64,000 bases of DNA from Hypericum androsaemum (GCA_963995505.1 OZ023180.1:4278501-4342500), one strand, 5' to 3'; positions 1-12,200 are shown, counted from the first letter of the stretch. Made by a program: numbers and translations. Notes: generated from the letters alone by a model not told the origin.

Positions 1-480
1 GGAGGAGGACGCAGAAGAGGAGGAGGAGGAGGAGGAGAGAGGACGCAGAGGAGGAGGAGGAGGACGCGGGGAGGAAGAGGAGGAGGAGGAGGATGCGGAG
101 GAGGAGGAGGAGGAGAGGAGGAGGACGCGGAGAGGAGGAGGAGGACGCGGAGGATGCGGAGGAGGCGAAGGAGGACGCAGAGAGGAGGAGGAGGATGCGG
201 AGGAGGAGGAGGACGCGAAGGAGGAGGAGGAGGAGGAGGATGCGGGGAGGAGGAGGGGGAGGAGGAGGAGGAGGAGGAGGAGGACGCGGAGGAGGAGGAT
301 GTGGAGAGGAGGAGGAGGAGGACGCAGATGACGCAGAGGACGCGTAGGAGAAGGAGGATGCGGAGGAGGAGGAGGAGGAGGAGGCAGAGGAGGACGCGGA
401 GAGGAGGAGGAGGAGGAGGAAGAGGAGGAGGACGCGGAGGAGGAGGAGGAGGAGGAGGAGGAGGGGAGGAGGAGGAGGAG
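1..480. repeat. GGA/GAG-rich low-complexity tract
   Basis: About 480 bp, nearly all purine on the + strand, built from GGA triplets interrupted by GACGCGGA and GATGCGGA units. It is strongly strand-asymmetric. It lies within a TIR element arm, at the position of a GAA tract in a related copy. Confidence 0.9.
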
Positions 481-705
481 GGAAGGAGATGGATGTCTAC
501 GTGGTGCCACATCATCAAACTTTGGTGACGTGGCTGGCCACGTAGTTCGAGCAGGGTTCGGGTAGGTTCGGGCAGGTCCGGGCAGCTGTCCGGGCCTCTA
601 ATTGATATTAATTGGAATAAGTATGACTCAATTGATACGTTTTAAACTACATGGTATTGACTTGATTTTTCGCGATACCACAGAGTACTAAAGTAGACTT
701 TTCCC
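1..705. mobile_element. Right part of a TIR element whose arm is expanded into GGA-rich repeat
   Basis: Positions 500-705 match the right arm of the complete element at 26025-27202: the same order of CCGGGCAG-type GC box, 'gcctctaatt', 'gactcaattgat' and a terminus ending in TTTTCCC. The 1-480 stretch is an impure GGA/GAG repeat with interspersed GACGC and GATGC units. It sits where the other copy has its GAA repeat (26941-26977). I therefore read the whole stretch as one arm of a Mutator-like TIR element cut by the window edge. Long open frames here are only Arg/Gly/Glu low-complexity translations of the repeat and are not genes. Confidence 0.65.
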
Positions 706-767
706 AAATTATTAAAATGGGTAACAAGTTAACAACTTACAACATATTTAAACATGGATAATTCTTT

Positions 768-2259
768 GGAAAAATTATGCTTCAGTCCCTATGTTTATTT
801 TTATGTGCTCTCGGGTCCTCTATTTTGAAAAATTGATTATGTTACCCCTAATTTGGGAAAATTATACTTTCGGGTCCCTATGCCCAGAATATTCGATATT
901 CTCTGGTGAATGCCCACCTAAAAAGACCGAAATACCCCTTTTGTATTTTTTTACTCCATATCTCCTCCATCGTCCCCTCGCCCCTCTCTCCTCCCTTTCT
1001 CATCTCTCCCCTCTTCCATTGCTGTACTAAAAACAAATATTTAATCTCCCAAGAACACCATGATCTCAACCCAGAAAATTATACTTTTTTTTATTCTTCA
1101 TGAATACACCATCTCCAACCAACCAAACCCAAATCTAATTAAATAAAATAATAATTAATGAAAAAATAGAAACGGGCAGTAAACATTCATCTTCATCTTC
1201 TTCCTTTACACCATGAACCCAAATGCAGCTGATATGGACGACGATGGTCTCCATCTCTCGGTGTCGATGATGATTTCCCTCCTTCTCCTTAGCGATGCCC
1301 ACCAAGTCACCACGAACTCCCCCCTCCCGAGCTTCCTGTCCACCATGTACTTCTCCTCGATATCCTCGCCAGCCTTACCTTCCTCATAGCCTTAATGGCT
1401 CTCATCCTCTACTCCCGCTCCATCGTCTCCATACTGTTCGTGGGTCATCTCGGGGACCTCCCCCTAGCCGCAGGGTCACTAGGCCATCGCCTTCGCCAAC
1501 ATCACTGAGTACTCTGTCCTCGCCGGCCTCTCCCTCAGGATGGAGCCTCTCTGCTCCCCGGCGTTCGGGGCCCACCAACCCAAGCTCCTCTCGTTGTCCC
1601 TCCAACGATCGGTCGTCTTCCTCATGGCGTCATCCATTCCCATCTCCTTCTTGTGGCTGTCGCCTGTTCTTGTCTACCTCACCGCCGACCCCCTCCTCCG
1701 TTCCGAGATCATGTGGCTCGTCGACATCTCCAACCACTCCCTTGCCATCGAGGTATCACTCTCCACTTCACCCAAAAAATCTCCAATTGATGGGTTATGC
1801 CAAGGTACCGAGCTTTAAAGACGACGACGCAGGGCATGTGTCTCGCAGTGTCTGAGGGGTCTTCGTCGTCGGGTCTTGAACTGGGTCGAGATGTCGGGAC
1901 CAAGTCGGGAATCTCCACTGCCCCCTCTCATCTCCTAGATCAGCATTAGATGGATGCCCAGAATCCCAAACCACCTCAAAAAATTGACGGCGGTGGGTTC
2001 AAGGTGGAAAAGCCGAGCGGAGAAGCTTCTGGCTTCGAGGTGAGAGAGGGGAGAAGGAAGAAGAAGGGATATATTTTTTTTTTTAGTGGGAGGATATTTT
2101 GGTCTTTTCAAGTAGGCCTTCACCGGAGAAAATTGAATATTTTGGGCATAGGGACCTGAAAGTATAATTTCTTCAAACTAGAAGGGTAACATAATCAATT
2201 TTTCAAAATAGAGGGGTCCGAGAGCACATAAAAAAATAAGACTGGAGCGTAATTTTCCC
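768..2259. mobile_element. Mutator-like (Pack-MULE type) TIR element carrying a MATE transporter fragment
   Basis: About 180-bp inverted repeats, 768-950 and 2075-2259, both containing 'gggtcc' and 'gaccgaaata' blocks in opposite orientation. The flanks carry a 9-bp near-duplication: taattcttt at 759-767 and aaattcttt at 2260-2268 (8 of 9 identical). Long TIRs plus a 9-bp target duplication are the hallmark of the Mutator superfamily. No transposase is present, so the element is non-autonomous. The interior (about 1240-1900) is GC-rich coding-type DNA unlike the AT-rich flanks. Confidence 0.8.
1360..1670 (+). pseudogene. Captured fragment of a MATE (DETOXIFICATION) efflux transporter
   Basis: Two adjacent frames read together give the N-terminal part of a plant DTX48-56-type MATE transporter. 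First comes LILYSRSIVSILFVGHLGDL and AAGSL; then, after a one-base insertion near 1481, AIAFANITEYSVLAGLSLRM, EPLCSPAFGAHQPKLL and QRSVVFLMASSIPISFLWL. MATE proteins are proton- or sodium-coupled antiporters with 12 membrane helices; only about the first two or three are represented. The frame break, a stop just upstream and the missing remainder show it is not a working transporter. It lies wholly inside the TIR element at 768-2259, as expected for a transduplicated host exon. The rest of the interior (1670-1900) continues open but I do not recognise it. Confidence 0.75.
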
Positions 2260-2744
2260 AAATTCTTTTTAGAGAAAAAAAAGGTTCTCTCATCTGGTTA
2301 GCCATCACGTGCCACACCCGAGTTCTTTATTCCATTTTTTTAAATGGTCATTAATTGTTTTTTTCATCATGCTCAATTGCCCAAATATTTTTTAAAATTT
2401 GATCCAACTAACAAAAATTTATGCCTACACCAACGCAAGTGGGTATCCCAATTGTCGGTAAAAAAAACCCAGTTATAATGTTTCTGGAAAAAAAATAGTG
2501 GTCCTCCTCCGCATTTATAATCTTTCTCAATAACAAATATTGGTCCTCCTCCGCAGTTATAATGTTTCGGGAAAAAAATTGTGTCGGTAAAATATACCCA
2601 GCATAATGTTTTAGTTTTGGGTATACAACCAACGCATCTAGGCTGGCACGTGTGAAAACGAGTAGTCAGTGGAGCACCGACAACCCCAATGCTCTATTTT
2701 TTGGGTGTCCGTACGTCATATATTCCCAATTCATTTATATTATA

Positions 2745-3730
2745 GGGAAAATTACTTTCGGCTCTCTGAGATTTGCCTAAATTACTATTTTAACCCATCG
2801 TATTTTAAAACCCACACTTTGGCCCCCTAGTTTGCCATTATTGAACTCTAAGGCCCCTCGCTGACATCATCATTCATTTTTTATTTTTTAATCAAGGAAA
2901 TTACTATTATACCCTTCAATAAAAAAATAAAAAATGCATCTTCTTCCCCAATCATTCCGTTCGCCGGCAAACCCACCAATGCCGTCGTCACCATCATTCA
3001 TGACTTCAACCTCCCCGAGGGTCACAACCTCGTCATCAGAATCTCATCCCTAATCCATTAACCCCTAGCTAAACATTCCTAATCGTTTTGAACCAATTTG
3101 CAAAAAACTCGACATCCATCCACTCTCCTCCGTTCCCCATTCCATTGAAGCGAAGAGGAAGAAGATGTTCACGCAGACGGCATCGACGTTGAGCAAGGCG
3201 TTGACGATGGTGTTCCAGATCGATACAGACACCCACCTCTATGACGACCTCCTCGCCCTCACAACCTCGCGGTCTATGGAGATAGCGAGTCATGGGCATC
3301 AACCGTCGTCGACAATCGAGAAGAAAAATTATATGTTGTGGTCGTCGGTAGTGGCCACTGAAGCCAGGCTGAAGTCACTTGCGGTCGAGGTTTTCATCTA
3401 TTATGGTCGACGATAATTATGGTCTTCAATTTTTGGGATGGAGTCACTCGCAATGGGAGATTTCGATGACGAGGTTGTGACGGTGATGATGACATTGGTG
3501 CGTTTGCCGGCAAAAAGAATGGTTTGGGAAGAAGATGCATTTTTTATTTTATTTATTGAAGGGTATAATAGTAATTTCCTTGATTAAAAAATAAAAAATG
3601 AATGATGATGTCAGAGAGGGGCCTTAGATTTCAATAATGGCAAACTAGGGGGCCAAAGTGTGGGTTTCAAAATAGGAGGGGTTAAAATAGTAATTTAGGG
3701 AAACTCCAGGGGGCCGAGAGTAATTTTTCC
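2745..3730. mobile_element. Mutator-like TIR element with perfect 9-bp TSD
   Basis: The inverted repeats are about 210 bp long (2745-2960 and 3520-3730). The target duplication is perfect: tatattata at 2736-2744 and 3731-3739. The TIR contains the 'gatgatgtcag' and 'gggtataatagtaatttcc' blocks seen in most elements of this family in the window. The interior (2960-3520) is GC-rich. It has an open frame on + (3165-3416) and a hydrophobic stretch on -, neither of which I recognise. There is no transposase. Confidence 0.9.
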
Positions 3731-3739
3731 TATATTATA

Positions 3740-4351
3740 TCTTCTTCTTCTTCCCTGCAATACCCAGAATAGATCGAGCTGTTTCTGCGCCAAAGATTAA
3801 TTTTATATGTGAGTTGGTATTAATTTTATATGTGAGTTGGTATTGCAGCTTCCACGTTAGGAATCTATGGAGTGTAAGCTTCACATGCTTGTCGTTTCGA
3901 TACTTAGAAGGCTATTAAGAAGGTTGCGTGCGTATTTTAATGCACCCTCGTCGATTTGTATGTGATCATTACTGCTAAATGATTGTCTTTACCCGATTGT
4001 TTTTATTGTTTTATTTAATCCGAGATGATTGATCACATAGCTCCATATATGAAGGAAAAATGTAGATTAATGTAGTAGTTAGGACATTCAACACTTGCAT
4101 TGACAATACTAATTTGAAATCTATGTTCTTATTCGGCATAAATAAAGCAGTTTAGTCGGCTTAGAAGAAGTATACATATCTACCTCGCAGTTATTTTTTA
4201 TTACACGTTCAAACGTATAAGATAGTAGGGATTAAAAAACCGATGGTAGTTTTCTAATTGGAAGTTTCTGTGAAAAATGAAGTAATTTTTGTGTGTTTTT
4301 TTTCATAGTTTGTCACATCATCGTACACATAGATCTTAGTGTCATACTATT
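3740..4351. other. AT-rich intergenic DNA, no gene seen
   Basis: Nothing recognisable except a 20-bp direct repeat near 3798-3840 ('ttaattttatatgtgagttg' twice). It ends at the truncated gypsy remnant. Confidence 0.5.
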
Positions 4352-5641
4352 TTGAAGGACCTGGGCGCCGAAACTGTCCGAGTGCTTGGTGATTCGATGT
4401 TGGTGGTCAAACAAGTGGCGGGCGAATTCAGGTGCAAACGAGAAGGCTTCCAAGCCTATTGTGACGCAGCCCGGTCGCTACTACGGAGTTTCGAAGATGC
4501 GATCATTGGATTCGTGGATCGCACCAAGAACATGGAGGCCAACAAGTTGGCACAGACCGGGTCCGGTTTTCGTGCATTCACCAAATTCAACTCCATACCG
4601 GTGAAGGTCAGGTCGACCTCGGCATTAGAGGTGCTTAATCCGACGATCGAGATTGCTTTGTTACAACTCGACCGAGACTGGCAACAGGAATACATCGACT
4701 ACCTCAAGGACCCAAGCTCTTGCTCCGACAAGGCTTTGAAGATAAGGGCTCTTCGTTTCGAGCTCATCAACGACACTATCTATCGAAGGACCATCGACGG
4801 GTTACTTCTGGTTTGCCCAAGTCCACAAGAAGCTATGCTAGCCATGATAGAGGTCCATGAAGGCATATGTGGAGCTCACCAGTCAGGTATCAAGATGAGA
4901 TGGTTGATACATCGTCACGGCTACTTTTGGCCGGGTATGGCAAATGACTACATCAATTACGCGAAGGGGTGTCAAGAATGCCAAAAACATGGACGAGTTC
5001 AACACTCGCCGGCAGACACTTTTCATCCCGTAGTGAAGCCTTGGCCATTTCGGGGTTGGGCAGTTGATGTTATTGGGAAGATCCATCCCGCTTCTACCAA
5101 GGGACACGCCTTCATCATAGTGGCCACTGATTACTTTACAAAGTGGGTGGAGGCAGTCCCAATGAAGGTTGTGAACCAAGAGACGGTGATCCAGTTCTTT
5201 AAAGAACACATCATCCATAGGTTCGGGTTACCGGAGACGATCACGACCGACCAAGCTACTATATTCACCGGAGATGAAATCCAAAAGTTTGCTAGAGACA
5301 TGGGCTTCCGAATCACCCACTCGACGCCTTATTATGCTCAAGGCAATGGTCAAGCGGAAGCTACCAATAAGGTATTGAAAGCATGCATAGAGAAGATGGT
5401 GAGAGAACGACCCAAAATGTGGCATCTCGTTCTATCGGAGGCGTTGTGGGCATTCCGCACTACAAAGAAGGGTGCCACTGGAACAACACCGTTCGCTCTT
5501 ACTTATGGACACGATGCTATGATACCATTGGAAATGACGGTCCGATCCTTGAGGAGGGCCGAGCAGGCAAACCTCTCCCGACTTGATTATGACTCGGCCA
5601 TGTTGGCTGAGCTTGAAGATCTTCCAATACCTTTTGCATAG
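4352..5641 (+). pseudogene. Truncated Ty3/gypsy polyprotein: RNase H tail plus integrase (Tat-like)
   Basis: An uninterrupted 429-codon frame. Residues 1-70 look like the end of an RNase H-type domain (LGDSMLVVKQVAGEF, VDRTKNMEAN). Residues 165-210 hold the integrase zinc-binding HHCC motif (H169, H176, C207, C210). Residues 236-336 hold the catalytic core with the acidic triad D239, D300 and E336; 35 residues separate the last two, as in a D,D35E core. Wording such as WPFRGWAVDVIG and YFTKWVEAVP resembles the Tat/Ogre-type gypsy lineage. The frame opens on TTG with no ATG nearby, and gag, protease, reverse transcriptase and LTRs are all missing, so this is an element fragment. Integrase normally inserts element cDNA into the genome. 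The catalytic residues and frame remain intact, so truncation is probably fairly recent. Confidence 0.88.
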
Positions 5642-6069
5642 TAATTGTCGATATTAACACTTTTTTTTACAAATGTAGTTAAATAAGTTCGAATTAGTTT
5701 TTTTTACATCCGAACTTTTATACTCTTTATGGGTCTGTACTAATATATGGATAAGCAGTTATACATATGATAAGATATTATATCACTAATTTAAAATTTT
5801 AAACCCTCCATTATTGCACACCCAATAAAGCAATAATTTCATTCTTGGCATTTTGATCCGTATGATTTTTCGTTATACTTTTTTCCAGAAATAGGCAACG
5901 GTCTCACTAGCAATTTTTTTTGGTTAAGCAATTTAGCACTTCTTTAAGGTGGAAGGCGACCTCTGTCAGTGGAGGTGTTTTCTTAGCGAAAGCATATTTT
6001 GGATCCAGGCTCCAGCAAATCATCTTCGCCAATACCAATGTAAATCCCCTTTTAAAAATACCAATATAA
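5642..6069. other. AT-rich spacer, nothing recognised
   Basis: No LTR end could be identified downstream of the integrase frame. The region has no coding signal or obvious repeat. Confidence 0.5.
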
Positions 6070-7107
6070 GATAATTGTCCTAAGATTTTTGGTATTCGAA
6101 TAAATTCTCCTTTTAGTCTTTATTGTTTTTAAATTTTTTTTGATCTTCTTAATTTGACATAATAGCACTTTTTAGTCTCTACCTACCGTTGATGTCAACT
6201 GTAAACTAAATTTTTGTTATGATCATTATATCCTTAAAATAAAATAAAAAATAAAACAAAAATATCCTCTCTCTCGTCCTCTCCCTTATCTTCCCCTCCC
6301 TCAATCTTCTACCTTGCATTAGCAACTTTGCAAAATCCAAACCAGTAAGTTGCTAGATCCAGAGCTTCAACTAAAATCAATAATTCATCTTCATAATTTC
6401 AAACCCTAAAACCCGATTTCGGAATCCCAAATTTCAAATCCTAAAACCTAATTTCGGAATATACGGATCTGTCATCCGTGTACGGTCATAGTGACGCCGT
6501 GAAATAGTGACCCCGGCTCGTCGCCTTAACTTGAATCTCCTTCTCCCGTGGTGAACCAATCGGCAAAGAGACACGACGGCGTGGGGCGCTGTCGTCCACC
6601 CCTAGGCTCGTCCTTGATGGTTCGTTCGAAGAGACACGACGGCGTAGTGTCTCCCGTGGTGAAGCAAGCGGTACTGCATCCTCCTCTCCAACTCGGTCTC
6701 CACTCAGAACGGCGGTGACATGCTCCACCTTCTTTGGTGACGTTAATGTTTCAAGCTCCGCCCGCCACCGTCGAGGCCAAGCTCCGGCCAGAGATTTATT
6801 TCAATTGAAGTCGTGAGATTTATTTCTTGCATGTTCGTAATTTTCTTTGTTTTGGTTTTCAGAGATTGAAGTCGAGTTTGCCCGGAAAAGACCATGATCC
6901 AAAGGTTAAAGAAAGTGTTTTTATTTTTTTATTATAAGGGTAAAACTGTCACTTGAAATTATGTTTGACTGCTGATATCAGCGGTAAGTCCGCCAGGGAC
7001 TAGAAAGTACTTTATTTCAAACTAGGAGGACCGAAAAAGATTTTTAAAAATAGTAAGGACTAAAATGATAATTTTCTCAAATATCAGAGATCTTAGAACA
7101 ATTATCC
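6070..7107. mobile_element. Mutator-like TIR element, TSD unclear
   Basis: The inverted repeats are about 160 bp long (6070-6240 and 6935-7107). Termini read gataattgtcctaagat at the left and its approximate complement at the right. The TIR carries the family block 'gggtaaaactgtcac' and a 'gctgatatcagc' palindrome. The interior (6260-6900) includes an 80-codon open frame on - at 6486-6728 that I do not recognise. I could not find a clean 9-bp target duplication. Confidence 0.7.
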
Positions 7108-9399
7108 CATAAAAATATAATAAGCATTTCCTACCTTCCTATATTCTTTCTCTTTCAAGTTTTTTCTCGATATTCAGAATCGACTATTTTAAAGTTCTTT
7201 CAAGTTCTATTTTAAAGAGTGATTCTCTTAATAATATTTATGCATTCAAGAGAGTTGAATTCAAAATTTCCTTAAGTGAACTCAAATGAATCCAATTTGA
7301 ACAACTCCCAAATTTTCTCTTTTCAATTTAATTTCCCAAAATGCAGTAACTATTTTAATAATAACTGCAGCAAGTTGGGTTTCTATTTTTTTATAGATGG
7401 GAAAAGTCCTCCTTTCCCAACGATAGTAAGGTACAATTATTGACGATACCCAAAACATCAAATAAATTACAAAAATTCCTCAAAAAATAAATAAATTACA
7501 AAAAGGTCTAATTTTCACATATCAACCTGGATTTGAGTACTAAAAAATGTCACATTTTAAGTACACGAGATTGAAATGATAAATTACGCATATTAAATTT
7601 TATCTAATCAAAATTGGCCTAGGCTGTACGTGACGTTGGTGCAGCCACAGAATCTCTGCCATTTGAAATTTGGACAGATTATATTCCATATTCGAAATTG
7701 GTTCTAAATATTTTTTTCCAATCTTGTTAAATGAAGAAAAAACCACTAGAAACAAAAACAGAAGCTTTTCCAAAAGTGAGGTTTCCACTTTCACAAAGTG
7801 CGGTATTTTTCTAATTACCTAATTCTAGATCATTGTTAACAAAACAAACAAACAAGTGACCCAGACTAGATCTTGTACTGCACGTGCCTAGAGTTCTAAA
7901 ATTAAGATCCAAATTAACATATAGTTAGTGCTAAAATGCTTCACATTAAAAAGCAAACGCATCTGAGCATTAAAATGAAATTGTTTCTTATATGGCACTA
8001 GCATCTTCAAAGTTAAAAGAAAAAGCTTTTCACGATACCCATGAAAAAGAAGACATAAAAGGTCAAAAAAGTAAAAAAGCAAATTGGAATAAAGTTCTTG
8101 GTCCATCGTGGATCGCACACATTGCTACCCTCGTTGATTCACTCATGTGGCAGCAGCAAAGTAATCCGATCATTGACTAATGTGTAATCGAGCATGATCT
8201 GATTTATTAGAGGTATTTTATTCATTCGTCAAATTCGAGCAAAAATTGTTGTTTGAACAAATTTAAATTTTTTATCAATAGAACTGACTTGTAAATTGGT
8301 AGATCAACGCTGTTGATCTGCTTTTAAAAAAATTTGCAAGTACGCTCCTCTAATAATAACAGGATACAAATTATAATTAGTACATAAGACCGTTGGAGAA
8401 AGGATGCTATTTTGTTAATGATGGTAGATCTCACAAACATAAAACAAATGCGTAAAAAATTATCAATACAATAATCGTGAACAATAGGAGTTGATCAACT
8501 ATAAGGCCACGGCCACGGCCACTGGTTGGGCCTCGTTGTTTCCTAGGGGCTTAATTTTCTTGGTTATTTTTTCGTCATTTGTCTAGACTACTGCCTCTTA
8601 TTTTTGCCCAATTATTGCCACTTATGTATTGTTAATTGGGGCATTTTGGGTTGGCTTATTGCTGTAACAAGGAGTCGAAAAAGAATTTTGTATTTGTGAT
8701 GCTATCGACGGCACTCTTTCCTGGTACGATTTTAGCCGGATCAAGGTTTTGACGAGACTAGCGTCCGCAAGATCACAAATTCTTCTTTCGACTAATATTC
8801 ATAAAATTTACTTATAAAAAAAAGCAACTATAGGGCCATCCACGACGGTGACTCTCCCAGGAACAAAATAAAAAAATAAAAAAAGCTAAACTGAAATTGG
8901 GAGGACGCCTAGGCGGGGTGCAGGGGATGTCATCCGCCCCTCACACCGGCCCTGGGTCACAAATATTTTTTTATTTTTATTTTTTTCAATCTAATCTAAT
9001 AATTCTTAGCACAATATTATTCGATAAAAATATAAAAATTTATGTTTTTTTATTCTCTATAAATTGAACCTAATATTTTTAATTCGTATAGAGTTCAACT
9101 TTTTAATTCTCTATGAAAATTCGTATGAATAATACATGTATGTAGATGAGAGATAAATAAATTATTTATTTGGTGACTTGAGATGGACTAGGTCACCACA
9201 GTGAGTAAGAAAATATTTAGTTGGGTTGGGTTATATGTGGATGAGAGAAAAATTAATTATTTATTCCGTGACTCGGATTATACTGGATCACCGCTAAAGA
9301 TAGTCTAAGAAATTTAACCCCGATATTTTGAATATTTTTAAAAATATGTAATAATCGTGGGGTAATTCAATCATTGAGGCCCTATCCTGAGAAACAACG
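7108..9399. other. AT-rich intergenic DNA without a supportable gene
   Basis: About 2.3 kb of AT-rich sequence. The short open frames (7600-7794, 7888-8180) have no recognisable motif. The part near 7240-7320 ('gaattcaaaatttccttaagtgaactc') resembles the B-box region of tRNA-derived SINEs elsewhere in the window. A short GC-rich island at 8890-8960 is not coding. Confidence 0.5.
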
Positions 9400-12200
9400 A
9401 GAAATTTTATGGTGGTCTCTTCGTACTAAGTCGTTTGATGACTTGATATGTACCCACCAATCCACAATTGTCAAGTGAAATTGGGACTAATTGATTAATT
9501 AGATGACTAGAATATGTGATTATGGTAACAAAATCAAATCATTATTGTAGCATCGGTTAAAATTAAACTATTTTCTAAAAAATAGAATTAAATCATAAAT
9601 AAAAAGAATAAGTTGAAGTTTTGTTATATTTTAATTTTCTTAAGTACCTAAAGGATTTAGTTTTAATTTTACGAAAAATTATGGAAAAGTTAATGAAAAG
9701 AAAATCAAGTTTCTATTTTAATTTTAATTTCAAGAAGATAGAATGAAGTCCAATTACTTAAAGTAAAATCCTTGCCGGGAAACTTGCAAACTAATATAAC
9801 AACTATTCAAGAAAATCAAGTATTATATTTTAATCTTCACGATTAATAAATAATTATTCTTCCATCTGATAAACCTGCATCTTCAGGAAAAGGTTTGCTA
9901 GCTTTCTTCATGCAAGATGCACCATTCTCAACAACAAAGGCTTTGGGTTGTTCTCAAAATTATTAACATATTATAATAGTATAAATAAACCAAGACAAAT
10001 AATATTTGTCACCATATCCATCACACGATATATTTAATCAAAAAAATTACTTTCATACCCATCAAAAATCATAGATCGGTCGATTTATTATAACCAATTG
10101 TTATAATGGATTGCAAGTTCCCTAGCAAGCATTTTACTTTAAGTAGTTGGACTTAGTTTTATTTCCTTAAAATTAAAATTAAAATAGAATACTTAATTTT
10201 CTTTTCATTAAATTTTTCATAACTTTTCGTAAAATTAAAATTTTTTACATAACTTTTCTCAACTAAGAAAAATTAAAATATAACAAAACTTGAACATAAT
10301 ATTTGCATTAATCACTTAGTTATATTTTCTTGAAATAGAATACTTTGATCAAGAAATAGTTTATTTTTAACCTATGTCACAATAATGGCTTGATTTTATT
10401 TCCATAATTTCATATCCTAGTCATATTAATTAATTTGTCATAAATCCACTTGGCAATTGTGGGTTTATTTCCCCGACAATTCCCTGAATGGAGTTATCGG
10501 TGAATATTTTCCTTGTCTGGGGTCGAGCCGAAAACTGCTCTGTGGGGAGCATTTTCGCTTCGCACGAAACCGCTGACAGAGCAGCATTTTCGAATGAAAT
10601 CACTCCAGCTGGAGCGTTTTCAGTCAAGCCGAGCTGCCCCCGGCGGTGGAGATATTCTCGGCTCGGCTGGCCAAAAACCGCTCCAGGGGGAGCATTTTGT
10701 TTTTGAACCAAAAAACGCTCCCAGGGGAGCGTTTTCTTTTTTCACTTTTATTTTTTTACCTTTAACGGCAGCGCGAGCGTTTTCTTTTCTTACCTAAAAC
10801 TATGTAATTTTTGAGTTTTTTACCGGACCCCGTGATTTCGATTTGCAGCACTTTAATTCCAATTGTCCCATTTAATTGCTACCGGTGGTAACCATTATAC
10901 ATGTAATCTTGCAAAAAATCTCTTAAATTTTTGTCATAATAAATCTCAGATTCCATTAATTTTCTAACTTTTACATGTATAGTATATATGATAGTATATG
11001 TTATTGGGCAATTAACATCTCTAATAACGAGTCCAGCTTGGCAAAACATTGACAACGTACGATAGAAACTTTAAATTTATTTTGTTAATTATCTGAAAAT
11101 TAGAAAATTAAAATTGAAGAGAACAGCGTGTTTTATTTTTGTAGTTTTTTTAGCTTCGTTATTGTTGTCTAGCTTGTTATCTAATAATTTCTACCATTCA
11201 TTAAATGTGTGCTTTAGTGTGTGATTGGAAAAGGATATTTAAAGTTGTTGAAAAAAAATATTTTGATTAATTTACATTTACTTTCTACTTGTTTTGTTAA
11301 TAGGAAATTGGTCCAAAATAGAATTATATTATGATGTTTTGTGCTACCTAGTAAACAATTCGTGTAGTTTTCTTGACGTGTAGTTGATGATTAAAAAAAT
11401 AAAATGCTCCGACATGAGCGTTTTCTGGCAAGAAAATAAAACATGCTGTTCTCTTCAATTTTAAATTTCTAATTTTCAGATAATTAACAAAATAAATTTA
11501 AAATTTCTATCGTACGTTGTCAATGTTTTGCCAAGCTGGACTCGTTATTAGAGATGTTAATTGCCCAATAACATATATTACCATATATACTATACATGTA
11601 AAAGTTAGAAAATTAATAGAATCTGAGATTTATTACGACAAAAATTTAAGAGATTTATTGCAAGATTACATGTATAATGGTTACCACCGGTAGCAATTAA
11701 ATGGGACAATTGGAATTAAATTGCTACAAATCGAAATCACGGGGTCCGGTAAAAAATTAAAAAATTACATAGTTAAAGGTAAGAAAAGAAAACGCTCGTG
11801 CTGTCGTTAAAGGTAAAAAAATAAAAGTGAAAAAAGAAAACGCTCCCCTGGGAGTGTTTTCTGGTATAAAAAAAAAGCTCCAACGGGAGCGTTTTCTGGT
11901 TCAAAAACAAAACGCTCCCCCTGGAGCGGTTTTTGGCCAGCCGAGGCGAGAATATCTCCGCCACCGGGGGCAGCTCGGCTTGACTGAAAACGCTCTAGCT
12001 GGAGCGATTTCATTCGAAAACGCTGCTCCGGCAGCAGTTTCCGGCAGCGGTTTCGTGCGAAGCAAAAACGCTCCCCACAGAGCGATTTCCGGCTCGACCC
12101 CAGACAAGGAAAACATTCACCGACAACCCCATTCAAAGAATTGTGGGGATAATAAACCCCCTTTTGGAAAATTACTCGGAGAAATCACAATAAAATTTCT
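9400..12200. mobile_element. Second MULE-like TIR family (AGAAATTTTAT termini), interrupted by a fold-back element
   Basis: The left TIR (9400-9570) begins agaaattttatggtggtc. Its inverted partner runs from about 10320 to 10460 and then breaks. The last bases of the partner, ending ataaaatttct, reappear at 12189-12200, after the fold-back element. The element at 45401-47149 has the same TIR. The flanks share 'gaaacaa' (9391-9397 and about 12203-12209) but not as a clean target duplication. No transposase was seen. The AT-rich interior has no gene. Confidence 0.6.
10461..12159. mobile_element. 1.7-kb fold-back element with about 680-bp inverted arms and clustered palindromes
   Basis: Arms 10461-11140 and 11433-12159 are close inverted copies, with a loop of about 290 bp. 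Each arm contains a run of 24-27 bp imperfect palindromes of the form GAAAACGCTCC...GGAGCGTTTTC. Left arm: 10530-10556, 10596-10621, 10674-10698, 10711-10736. Right arm: 11836-11861, 11871-11895, 11911-11934, 11986-12011, 12016-12041, 12064-12089. There is one more in the loop (11401-11426). It lies within the right TIR of the MULE-like element at 9400-12200. There is no coding capacity: open frames across the arms are mirror translations of the repeat. I found no target duplication. Confidence 0.85.

Noticed and set aside
93..528. Arg/Gly/Glu-rich open frames in the GGA tract
   Set aside because: They exist in more than one frame only because the repeat lacks stops; no splice or coding signal.
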